14,665 bases of DNA from an uncultured Oscillospiraceae bacterium (GTDB taxonomy: Bacteria; Bacillota; Clostridia; Oscillospirales; Oscillospiraceae): positions 1 to 14,665 of the forward strand of contig CAJUAC010000067.1 in the NCBI GenBank assembly GCA_910583885.1, read 5' to 3'. The notes under the pieces were generated by a model. It was not told where the DNA came from. It saw only the letters and a list, made by a program, of their open reading frames with translations, and ran no database searches. Below, piece by piece: positions 1 to 6,592 of this stretch; position 1 is the first letter of the stretch; the number at the start of each line of letters is the position of its first letter. A program made the position numbers and the translations under genes.

Positions 1-2568
1 ACCACCCTCATCCCCTCCCTGGGGGAGATCTCCTACGAGGAGATGACCATGTCCCTGGCCTCCACCATCTACGCCACGGACAAGAACGGCAACCAGGTGG
101 TTCTCCAGACCCTTTTCGACAACAACCCCGATTCCGGCGGCGGCAACCGGGAGCTCATTGAGTACAAGGATCTGCCCAAGCACCTCATTGAGGCGCTGGT
201 AGCCATTGAGGACCACCGCTTCTGGGAGCACCAGGGCGTGGACTGGTATGGCACCGCCGGCGCCATCAAGTCCACCCTGTTGGGCGGCTCCACGCGGGGC
301 GGTTCTACCATCACCCAGCAGGTGCTGCGCAACATGACCGAGGACACCGAGGTCACGGTCAAGCGGAAATTCCGGGAGATCTTCCGGGCGCTGGAGTTTG
401 AAAAGACCACCAGCAAAGAGGATATCCTCACTATGTACCTCAACCGCGTCTACTTCGGCAACGGCTGCTACGGCATCCAGACCGCCGCTAAGTCCTATTT
501 CGGCAAGGACGTCAGCGAGCTGGACCTGGCGGAGAGCGCCGCCATCATCGGCATCACCAACAATCCCTCCCTCTACGACCCCTTCCGCAACGCCAAGTTT
601 GAGCAGGCGGATGGCAGCATCAAGACCCCCCGTGACTTCAACAAGCAGCGCCAGGAGACCATCCTGGACCGGATGCTGGAGCTGGAGATCATCGACGAGG
701 CCACCTGCCGGTCCGCCAAAGCGGAAAAGCTCCTCTTCACGGACACCGACGAATATAAGGCCCTCCACGGCCTGGATACCGGTACGGAGGACGGCGAAGG
801 CGACGCAGAGGGCGAAGGCGACACCTCCGGCAAGTATAATTCCTGGTTTGTGGACCAGGTCATTGAGGACGCCATCGACCTCATCGCTGAGGCGCGCGGC
901 GTGGGCCGGAAGGAGGCCACAAACCTCCTCTACCGGGCCGGCTACCACATCTACACCACCCTGGACATGGATATCCAGGCTATTGTGGACGAGGTCTATC
1001 AGGATCCCTCCAACTTTGACTACCCCTCCGCCAAGGGCACACCCCTGGCCTCCGCCATCACCATCGTGGAGCCCTACACTGGGGACGTGGTGGCCGTGGC
1101 GGGCGGCGTGGGCCAGAAAACCGCCAACCGGGAGCTGAGCCTGGCCACCTCCCGCCGCCCCTGCGGCAGCGCCATCAAGCCGGTGTCGGTCTACGCCCCG
1201 GCGATTGATGAGGACGTGGTCACACCCGGCAGCATCATTGACGACTACCCTGTCCGGATCAACGACACTGGCACCGGCGGCTACCCCAGGAACTCCAACG
1301 GCCGCTACCAGGGCAACATGACGGTAGCCTACGGCGTGCGCTGGTCCATCAACACCGTGGCCTCCCGCACCCTGGAGAAGCTGGGCTACAGCCGCTCCTT
1401 CGACTTCATGGAGCAGAACCTGGGCTTTGACCTGGACACCCGGGACCTGGGCATGGGGCCGCTGGCCATGGGCGGTCTGACCTACGGCGTGACCACTGAG
1501 GAGATGGCCGCCGCCTTCGCCGCTTTCGCCAACGCCGGCGTTTATACCACACCCCGCACTGTTACCCGTATTGAGAACAACGACCACTCGGAGGTCGTCG
1601 TAGACAATGCCTCCCAGTCCCGGGTGGCCATGAAGGAGACCACCGCCTACCTGATGAACCAGATGCTCAAGAGCGTCGTCACCAGCGGCACAGGCGGCTC
1701 GGCCAACTTCAACGGCATGACCATTGCCGGTAAGACCGGCACCACCTCCGACAACTTTGACCGCTACTTCGTGGGCTACACGCCCTACTATTCCGCCGCT
1801 GTCTGGGTTGGCTACCGGGACGGCAATGAGAAGGTCAACGCCGGCAGCAAGAACCCGGCGGCCCTGGTCTGGAAGAAGATCATGGAAAAGATCCATGAGG
1901 GGCTGGAGAACAAGCCCTTCCCGGAGAAGCCCAGCGGCATCACCAACATCCAGGTGTGCGCGGACTGCGGACTGCTCCCCACGCCCCTGTGCGCCGCTGA
2001 CTACCGGGGCAGCCGGGTCGTCAGTGCCGAGATCCAGGCCAGCGGTGCGCCTACGGAGAAATGCACCTGCCATACAGAGGTCCAGGTCTGCACGGATCCC
2101 GCCACCGGGGATGCCCACCTGGCTGGTGACTACTGCCCGGAGGACACTGTCACCACCCGCATCATGCTCACAGGGCGGGAGCATCTGGAAAACCCCCATT
2201 CCGGCAGCATCATCCTCGCCGAGGACAGTGAAGCCCATCTGACCTACTTTTCCGCCCTGGGGACCTGTCCCATCCACGACGAGAACTATGTGCCTGATCC
2301 CAGCCTGCCGGAAGGTGAGCCGCTGCCTGGCGACCCGAACTACCAATGGCCCACCAGCATCTGGACGCCGCCGGAACCCAACAACCCGGCCAACAATCCG
2401 ACGAATAACCCAGGCGGCACAAATCCGGGCACCAGCACCCCCTCCACCCCCGATGAGCCCAGCGGTACAGAGGACAATCCCGACCGCACCGGCGGCGATG
2501 GGCAGACACTCCCCGCAGAGCCAGCAGAACCCTCCCTGCCCACCACGACAGAACCGATTGCCTTTTGA
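1..2568 (+). CDS. Class A penicillin-binding protein (PBP1A-like glycosyltransferase/transpeptidase), 5' end missing
   Basis: This bifunctional enzyme polymerises lipid II and cross-links peptidoglycan on the outer face of the membrane. The reading frame is open from base 1, so the N-terminal cytoplasmic stretch and membrane anchor lie outside the window; the ATG at 43 is internal. The GT51 glycosyltransferase domain spans about 130-600 and shows the catalytic Glu motif EDHRFWEHQG (Glu codon 208-210), RGGSTITQQ and KEDILTMYLNRVYFG. The transpeptidase domain follows, with the SxxK motif SAIK (Ser codon 1168-1170, Lys 1177-1179), SIN at 1345-1353 and KTG at 1732-1740, so both active sites look intact. 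The linker contains an acidic GEGD-rich insert (about 781-831). After the transpeptidase comes a region with eight cysteines (about 1957-2270) and a Pro/Asn/Thr-rich tail with NNP repeats. Family assignment is firm; the exact paralogue is not resolved. Confidence 0.96.
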   Translation, partial: TTLIPSLGEISYEEMTMSLASTIYATDKNGNQVVLQTLFDNNPDSGGGNRELIEYKDLPKHLIEALVAIEDHRFWEHQGVDWYGTAGAIKSTLLGGSTRGGSTITQQVLRNMTEDTEVTVKRKFREIFRALEFEKTTSKEDILTMYLNRVYFGNGCYGIQTAAKSYFGKDVSELDLAESAAIIGITNNPSLYDPFRNAKFEQADGSIKTPRDFNKQRQETILDRMLELEIIDEATCRSAKAEKLLFTDTDEYKALHGLDTGTEDGEGDAEGEGDTSGKYNSWFVDQVIEDAIDLIAEARGVGRKEATNLLYRAGYHIYTTLDMDIQAIVDEVYQDPSNFDYPSAKGTPLASAITIVEPYTGDVVAVAGGVGQKTANRELSLATSRRPCGSAIKPVSVYAPAIDEDVVTPGSIIDDYPVRINDTGTGGYPRNSNGRYQGNMTVAYGVRWSINTVASRTLEKLGYSRSFDFMEQNLGFDLDTRDLGMGPLAMGGLTYGVTTEEMAAAFAAFANAGVYTTPRTVTRIENNDHSEVVVDNASQSRVAMKETTAYLMNQMLKSVVTSGTGGSANFNGMTIAGKTGTTSDNFDRYFVGYTPYYSAAVWVGYRDGNEKVNAGSKNPAALVWKKIMEKIHEGLENKPFPEKPSGITNIQVCADCGLLPTPLCAADYRGSRVVSAEIQASGAPTEKCTCHTEVQVCTDPATGDAHLAGDYCPEDTVTTRIMLTGREHLENPHSGSIILAEDSEAHLTYFSALGTCPIHDENYVPDPSLPEGEPLPGDPNYQWPTSIWTPPEPNNPANNPTNNPGGTNPGTSTPSTPDEPSGTEDNPDRTGGDGQTLPAEPAEPSLPTTTEPIAF

Positions 2569-2572
2569 CAAA

Positions 2573-2616
2573 AGAGCCCCGGCGTCCCCGCAGGAAGTGG
2601 GGGACGCCGGGGCTCT
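2573..2616. terminator. 17-bp perfect inverted repeat just after the PBP stop
   Basis: The arms 2573-2589 and 2600-2616 pair perfectly (AGAGCCCCGGCGTCCCC with its complement) around a 10-nt loop, starting four bases after the PBP stop codon. On the plus strand no U-run follows, so classical intrinsic termination of the PBP transcript is uncertain. On the minus strand the stem is followed by TTTTGTC, so it would serve better there, as a back-up behind the microprotein terminator. It may instead protect the PBP mRNA 3' end. Confidence 0.6.
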
Positions 2617-2628
2617 GGACACGGAAAC

Positions 2629-2661
2629 GGCCCGCCGCGCAGCCTCTGTGCGTGGTGGGCC
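2629..2661. other. Second GC-rich hairpin behind the PBP gene
   Basis: Arms GGCCCGCCGCGCA (2629-2641) and TGCGTGGTGGGCC (2649-2661) form 13 pairs, two of them G-U in plus-strand RNA, around a 7-nt loop. No U-run follows on either strand. It stacks 12 bases behind the 17-bp inverted repeat. A role in transcript end formation for the PBP gene is inference. Confidence 0.4.
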
Positions 2662-2697
2662 ATGGGTGCGATGGTATTCCATAAAGGGATCCTTACG

Positions 2698-2727
2698 AAA
2701 AAAGAAAACCCACGCTGTGAAGCGTGG
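2698..2727 (-). terminator. Rho-independent terminator of the minus-strand microprotein gene
   Basis: Read on the minus strand, the stem CCACGCT (2727-2721) and AGCGTGG (2716-2710) closes a 4-nt loop and is followed at once by a U-rich run, TTTTCTTTTTT (2708-2698). This is a textbook intrinsic terminator. It lies 30 bases past the microprotein stop codon and points away from the PBP gene, so it can only serve a leftward transcript starting inside 2730-2900. Confidence 0.8.
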
Positions 2728-2756
2728 ACTACCGTTCTATCAATCGCCGGGGGAGT

Positions 2757-2834
2757 TTACCGCTCGCTGATGATGATGTCGCACTCACCGTAAATCATGT
2801 CGTCGATATCGACGCCGGTGAACTTGTAAACCAT
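2757..2834 (-). CDS. Unrecognised acidic microprotein (25 aa from ATG, or 27 aa from the upstream GTG at 2840)
   Basis: I do not recognise this product. The peptide begins MVYKFTGVDIDDM and ends in IISER; it is acidic, has one Cys, and has no hydrophobic span long enough for a membrane helix. Evidence that it is real: (a) a promoter with extended -10 about 26 bases upstream; (b) AGAAAGGATGTGA at 2855-2843, close to a perfect 16S complement and identical over 13 bases to the ribosome binding site of xpt; (c) about 22 of 26 codons end in G or C although the upstream DNA is AT-rich; (d) a canonical terminator right after it. The start is ambiguous: ATG 2834 lies 8 bases after the 13-mer (6 in xpt), GTG 2840 lies 2 bases after it. 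It is transcribed against both neighbours. A regulatory or stress peptide is possible, but I assign no function. Confidence 0.65.
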   Translation of the reverse strand: MVYKFTGVDIDDMIYGECDIIISER

Positions 2835-2872
2835 GTTCACTATCACATCCTTTCTTCAATTGATCTGTGGTT

Positions 2873-2901
2873 AGTATATCACAAAAATTATGGAAAAGCA
2901 A
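2873..2901 (-). promoter_or_regulatory. Promoter of the microprotein gene
   Basis: On the minus strand, a -35-like TTGCTT (2901-2896) is separated by 17 bases from TATACT (2878-2873), which is preceded by TGA to make an extended -10 (TGATATACT). The predicted start near 2866 gives a leader of only about 26-32 bases, almost all ribosome binding site. The region is AT-rich, unlike its surroundings. Confidence 0.65.
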
Positions 2902-2977
2902 GAGATATTTTTTGGCAGATTTTAGGGGCTGATTGACCATCCGGTACATTGGCCTCCCCACAAGGAGGAGATCCCCC

Positions 2978-3006
2978 TTGACATTTGCGGTGGGACGTGC
3001 TATAGT
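2978..3006 (+). promoter_or_regulatory. Sigma-A promoter of the T-box/trpB2 transcript
   Basis: TTGACA (2978-2983), a 17-base spacer and TATAGT (3001-3006) form a near-consensus vegetative promoter. Transcription would start near 3013, just before the first T-box helix. It is divergent from the microprotein promoter, with about 75 bases between the two -35 boxes. Confidence 0.85.
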
Positions 3007-3012
3007 ACCTCC

Positions 3013-3297
3013 ATCAAAACCGTTGAGAGAGTGTGAGTAGATCGGGCATGTACCCTTCAGAGAGCTGCGGATGGTGGGAACGCGGCGGGGATGGCCGGAT
3101 GGAATGGGCTCTCGAGGGCAGACCGAACGCCGTTGGCAAGTAGGCGAGCCGGAGGGGATCTCCGTTAACAAAGCCGGCGCATGTCAGTGCGCGCTAAGTG
3201 GGCGCCCCCTTGATGGGGCGTCAAGCCGGGTGGCACCGCAGGAGCTTGTATCGCTTCTGTCCCAGCAGGAAAAGCTAGGGACAGAGGCGTTTTTCTT
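3013..3297 (+). ncRNA. T-box riboswitch leader, tryptophan specifier
   Basis: This cis-acting leader senses uncharged tRNA and switches between antitermination and termination. Stem I distal elements are visible as CAGAGAGCTGCGGATGGTGGGAA (3059-3080, two overlapping conserved blocks). The specifier region reads GGAATGGGCTCTCGAGGG (3101-3118), placing UGG (Trp) at 3105-3107 in the position after the conserved GAA. The T-box core GGGTGGCACCGC is at 3228-3239; its unpaired bases would hold the tRNA acceptor end. A terminator follows directly. The Trp specifier fits the downstream tryptophan synthase gene independently, which supports both calls. Confidence 0.9.
3252..3297 (+). terminator. T-box-controlled intrinsic terminator
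   Basis: CGCTTCTGTCCC (3252-3263) pairs with GGGACAGAGGCG (3278-3289), 12 pairs with one G-U, followed by TTTTTCTTT (3290-3298). The alternative antiterminator uses the T-box core just upstream, so read-through into trpB2 should need uncharged tRNA-Trp. Confidence 0.9.
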
Positions 3298-3331
3298 TGT
3301 CCCGACCCACATTTGAAAGGAGACAACCACG

Positions 3332-4705
3332 ATGAGCGAGAAGAAGATCCCCTACAAGATCTACCTGTCCGAGGACGAGATGCCGAGGGCCTGGTATAAC
3401 CTGCGGGCTGATATGAAGGTAAAGCCTGCCCCCCTCCTCAGCCCCGCCACTGGCGCGCCTATGACCGCCCAGGAGCTGGAGGGCGTGTTCTGCACCGAGC
3501 TGGTGGCCCAGGAGCTGGACAACGACACCGCTTTCTTTGCCATCCCCCAGGAAATCCGGGACTTCTATAAGATGTACCGCCCCTCCCCCCTTGTGCGGGC
3601 CTACTGCCTGGAGGAGCAGCTGCAAACCCCGGCCAAGATCTACTATAAATTCGAGGGCAACAATACCTCCGGCTCCCACAAGCTCAACTCCGCCATTGCC
3701 CAGGCCTACTATGCCAAGAAGCAGGGCCTCCAGGGCGTGACCACTGAAACCGGCGCAGGCCAGTGGGGCACCGCCCTGTCCATGGCCTGCGGCTACCTGG
3801 GCCTGGACTGCAAGGTCTACATGGTCAAGTGCTCCTATGAGCAGAAGCCCTTCCGGCGTGAGGTTATGAAGGTCTATGGCGCTTCTGTCACCCCCTCCCC
3901 CTCTGACACCACCAACGTGGGCCGCAAGATCCTGGCGGAGTTCCCCGGCACCACCGGCAGCCTGGGTTGTGCCATCAGCGAGGCAGTGGAGGTCGCCGTG
4001 AACACCCCCGGCTACCGCTATGTACTGGGCAGCGTGCTCAACCAGGTCATGCTCCACCAGTCCATTATCGGCCTGGAGAGCAAGATCGCCCTGGATAAGT
4101 ACGGCGTCAAGCCGGACATTATCATCGGCTGCGCCGGTGGCGGCAGCAACCTGGGCGGCCTGATTGCCCCCTTTATGGGTGAGAAGCTGCGGGGTGAGGC
4201 GGATTACCGCATCATCGCTGTGGAGCCGGCCTCCTGCCCCTCCTTTACCCGGGGGAAATTTGCCTATGACTTCTGCGATACCGGCATGGTCTGCCCCCTG
4301 GCCAAGATGTACACCCTGGGCAGCAGCTTCATGCCCTCCGCCGACCACGCCGGCGGCCTGCGCTTCCACGGCATGAGCCCCGTCCTCAGCCAGCTCTATC
4401 ACGACGGCTATATGGAGGCGGTTTCCGTCAACCAGACCGACGTGTTCCAGGTGGCGGAGCAGTTCGCCCGGGTGGAGGGCATCCTCCCCGCCCCGGAGAG
4501 CAGCCATGCCATCCTGGCCGCAGTCAATGAGGCCAAAAAGTGCAAGGAGACCGGCGAGGAGAAGACGATCCTCTTTGGCCTGACCGGCACCGGCTATTTT
4601 GACCTGGTCGCCTACGAGCGCTTCCACAACGGCGGCATGTCCAGCATCATCCCCACAGACGAGGAGATCGCCAGGAGCCTGGCCCAGCTGCCGCAGGTGG
4701 ATTGA
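3332..4705 (+). CDS. trpB: Tryptophan synthase beta chain, TrpB2 type (PLP enzyme)
   Basis: This cytoplasmic PLP enzyme joins indole and L-serine to give L-tryptophan. The 457-aa protein is longer than classical TrpB (about 400 aa) and carries TrpB2 landmarks: an N-terminal extension, SGSHKLNSA with the PLP lysine at residue 117, TETGAGQWG with the catalytic Glu at 139, the phosphate-binding GCAGGGSN at 267-274, and SSFMPSADHAGGLRFHGM near 331-348. The start is fixed by GAAAGGAG at 3315-3322, nine bases before the ATG. Expression is controlled by the Trp T-box upstream. No trpA or other trp gene is present here. TrpB2 proteins generally act without a TrpA partner, so salvage of free indole is the likeliest role; a serine deaminase side activity is possible. 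The cupin gene follows after one base. Confidence 0.95.
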   Translation: MSEKKIPYKIYLSEDEMPRAWYNLRADMKVKPAPLLSPATGAPMTAQELEGVFCTELVAQELDNDTAFFAIPQEIRDFYKMYRPSPLVRAYCLEEQLQTPAKIYYKFEGNNTSGSHKLNSAIAQAYYAKKQGLQGVTTETGAGQWGTALSMACGYLGLDCKVYMVKCSYEQKPFRREVMKVYGASVTPSPSDTTNVGRKILAEFPGTTGSLGCAISEAVEVAVNTPGYRYVLGSVLNQVMLHQSIIGLESKIALDKYGVKPDIIIGCAGGGSNLGGLIAPFMGEKLRGEADYRIIAVEPASCPSFTRGKFAYDFCDTGMVCPLAKMYTLGSSFMPSADHAGGLRFHGMSPVLSQLYHDGYMEAVSVNQTDVFQVAEQFARVEGILPAPESSHAILAAVNEAKKCKETGEEKTILFGLTGTGYFDLVAYERFHNGGMSSIIPTDEEIARSLAQLPQVD

Positions 4706-4706
4706 G

Positions 4707-5045
4707 ATGGCGGGGTTCCAGCCAGTCCCAGGCCATGTGGGGTTTCTGGCCAAGCGGGTCTTTGGGCAGGCAGGCGGGGTACTGGATGTGTCTATTGCCC
4801 GCCTGGAGCCGGGCGGCGGCGGGCCTGAGCCGCCCCACCGGCACCCGGAGCGCGACCACCTGTTCATCGTCACCGAGGGGATCATGGAGGCGCGGCTGCC
4901 AGAGGGCGTGCGCCGGTTTGGCCCCGACGGATCTTTGCTGGTACACGGGGCGGATCTCCATGAAATCTGGAATGCCGGGAATACCCCCGCTGTTGTGGTG
5001 GGAATCACCCTGCGTGCCGTGGAAAACAAACCATCAGGAACATGA
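4707..5045 (+). CDS. Small single-domain cupin protein
   Basis: The 112-aa product fits one cupin beta-barrel. Motif 1 appears as GGGGPEPPHRHPERDHLFIV (about residues 36-55), with His44, His46 and Glu48 as likely metal ligands and G58 closing the motif. Motif 2 is LVHGADLHEIWNAG (residues 78-91) with His85 as the remaining ligand. The ATG is one base after the trpB stop, with AGGTGG inside the end of trpB as a weak ribosome binding site, so translational coupling is likely. An in-frame upstream extension exists but overlaps trpB and lacks a ribosome binding site. Cupins of this size bind metals or small ligands or act as dioxygenases or isomerases, and the sequence does not say which. Its place under the Trp T-box suggests a link to indole or tryptophan metabolism (inference). 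Confidence 0.88.
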   Translation: MAGFQPVPGHVGFLAKRVFGQAGGVLDVSIARLEPGGGGPEPPHRHPERDHLFIVTEGIMEARLPEGVRRFGPDGSLLVHGADLHEIWNAGNTPAVVVGITLRAVENKPSGT

Positions 5046-5047
5046 CA

Positions 5048-5088
5048 GGGGCCCTGCCGGATACCGGCGGGGCCTCTCCCCTTTTGTT
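5048..5088 (+). terminator. Terminator after the trpB2-cupin operon
   Basis: GGCCCTGCCGG (5050-5060) pairs with CCGGCGGGGCC (5064-5074) around a 3-nt loop, with one G-U pair and two further flanking pairs. TTTTGTT follows at 5082-5088, about six bases beyond the stem. The gap before the U-run makes it a little less ideal. It begins two bases after the cupin stop. Confidence 0.65.
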
Positions 5089-5209
5089 CGCCTGGGGAAA
5101 ACTTTTTAAAAAATCCAAAAACAGGGCTATCCAAGCCCGGCGGTTTGTGGTAGATTATAGGATAGAAAAATGGGGAGGAGCATCCCCATTGGGAAAGGAG
5201 CGGACGGTG

Positions 5210-6559
5210 ATGCGGCGACCCCTTCTGCTAATCTGGCTTGCTTTGCTGCCGGTGGTACTGTGCGGATGCATGATGTCCGCTTCCCCGGAGGATCTGTATG
5301 CCCTGCCCCAGCTGCCTGCGGAGTACGAATCCCTCAGCGCCCACCTCACGGCCATCCTCTCCAACGGCGCGGAGTACGCGCCGCCCCAGGCGGGGGGGAA
5401 TCTGCCGCCGGTGCAGATGGTGGATCTGGACGGTGACGGCAGCAATGAGGTACTGGCATTCTTCCGGGCCAACAGCGAGGAGCGCCCTCTGAAAATCTAT
5501 ATTTTCCGGTCATCCGGGGAGGACTATGAGCAGGCAGCGCTCATTGAGGGTACCGGCACCTCCTTCCACAGCGTACACTACGAGGACATGGATGGTGACG
5601 GCGTCCAGGAGATCATTGTCAGCTGGCGGGCCAGCGCCGAGGTCCAGGCCATGAGCGTATACACGATGAAGGGGCTGGAGCCCCTTCGGCTGATGTCCAC
5701 CCCCTATGCCCGCTATGAGGTCGTGGATCTGGATGGGGACGATGACCAGGAGCTGGTGGTCCTGCGCAGCGATGAGTCGGAGGCGGGGCTGAGCCTGGCG
5801 GACTACTACGACTGGGACAGCAGCAACAGCAGCCTCCAGCTCCAGTCCACGGCGCGCCTGTCCGTATCGGTGGCCGCGCTGCAATGGATGCAGGTAGGCA
5901 CCCTGCGGGAGGGGGAGACGGCGGTATTTGTCACTGGCCGGGATGCCGGTGTGGACGAGACCAGCCGGGCGATTACGGATATCCTGGTCTACCGCCAGCC
6001 GGAGCTGACTAATATCGCCCTGAGCAGTGACACCGGTGTGTCCGGCCAGATCGCCCGTTTCCTGAACCTCCAGCCCGCGGACATCAACGGTGACGGGGCC
6101 ACAGAGGTCCCCCGGCCGGCTGCCCTTCCCGCAGAGCCTGGGGAGGAATATTGGAAAATCTACTGGCACAGCTACCATGTGGACGGCACAGACGAGCTCC
6201 AGGCCACCACCTACCACAACCAGTCCGACAGCTGGTACCTGCTCATCCCGGAGTCCTGGGACGGGCATTTCACCGTCCGCCAGAACAACACCAGCTCCGC
6301 CGTCCATGCCACTACCTTTTACAGCGTCCGCGGGCGCAGCCTGGGCGACGAGCTGCTGACCATCTACACCCTCACCGGCTCCAACCGGGAGGCCCAGGCC
6401 GCCAAGGGCGGCCGGACCATCCTGCGCCGCCGCACGGACGCCATCTACGCCATATCCTACAGCACAGCCTATGATGGCTGGCGCTACGCGGCGGAGCGGA
6501 AGGTCATCGAGGATAGCTTCAAGCCCATCCACAAGCGGTGGAGCATGGGAGAGAACTGA
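5210..6559 (+). CDS. Lipoprotein with four calcium-loop-like (FG-GAP/VCBS-type) repeats
   Basis: This is an exported, lipid-anchored protein of 449 aa with no assigned function. The N-terminus has two arginines, a hydrophobic stretch and a lipobox VVLCGC with the lipidated Cys at residue 20. Four short motifs repeat: DLDGDGSNE (72-80), DMDGDGVQE (126-134), DLDGDDDQE (173-181) and DINGDGATE (291-299). Such loops bind Ca2+ in FG-GAP/VCBS beta-propellers; the rest of the protein is rich in beta-forming residues. The ATG at 5210 is chosen because AAAGGAG (5194-5200) lies nine bases upstream and because it places the signal peptide at the N-terminus; a GTG at 5207 would add one residue. An upstream in-frame extension to 5042 runs through the terminator hairpin and is not credible. 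No convincing -35/-10 pair was found in 5089-5190. The response regulator gene follows after 33 bases. Confidence 0.88.
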   Translation: MRRPLLLIWLALLPVVLCGCMMSASPEDLYALPQLPAEYESLSAHLTAILSNGAEYAPPQAGGNLPPVQMVDLDGDGSNEVLAFFRANSEERPLKIYIFRSSGEDYEQAALIEGTGTSFHSVHYEDMDGDGVQEIIVSWRASAEVQAMSVYTMKGLEPLRLMSTPYARYEVVDLDGDDDQELVVLRSDESEAGLSLADYYDWDSSNSSLQLQSTARLSVSVAALQWMQVGTLREGETAVFVTGRDAGVDETSRAITDILVYRQPELTNIALSSDTGVSGQIARFLNLQPADINGDGATEVPRPAALPAEPGEEYWKIYWHSYHVDGTDELQATTYHNQSDSWYLLIPESWDGHFTVRQNNTSSAVHATTFYSVRGRSLGDELLTIYTLTGSNREAQAAKGGRTILRRRTDAIYAISYSTAYDGWRYAAERKVIEDSFKPIHKRWSMGEN

Positions 6560-6592
6560 CGGCGCAGCCGCGCCGGAGAACGGAGGCAGAAC

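Noticed and set aside
2785..3171. Minus-strand open frame of 128 codons across the T-box and both promoters
   Set aside because: It overlaps a firmly supported T-box leader and two promoters, and no ribosome binding site supports it.
3275..5134. Long minus-strand open frame (about 619 codons) opposite trpB2
   Set aside because: It lies antisense to a clear TrpB2 and cupin and covers the T-box terminator. Its composition is that expected from the complement of GC3-rich codons, and it has no motif.
5089..5190. Promoter for the lipoprotein-regulator operon (TAGATT or TATAGG near 5150-5161)
   Set aside because: Neither -10-like hexamer has an acceptable -35 partner at 16-18 bases. A promoter must exist nearby if the terminator works, but I cannot place it.
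5042..5209. Upstream extension of the lipoprotein to an ATG at 5042
   Set aside because: It would translate through the terminator hairpin and bury the signal peptide inside the protein. The ATG at 5210 has an AAAGGAG site at the right distance.
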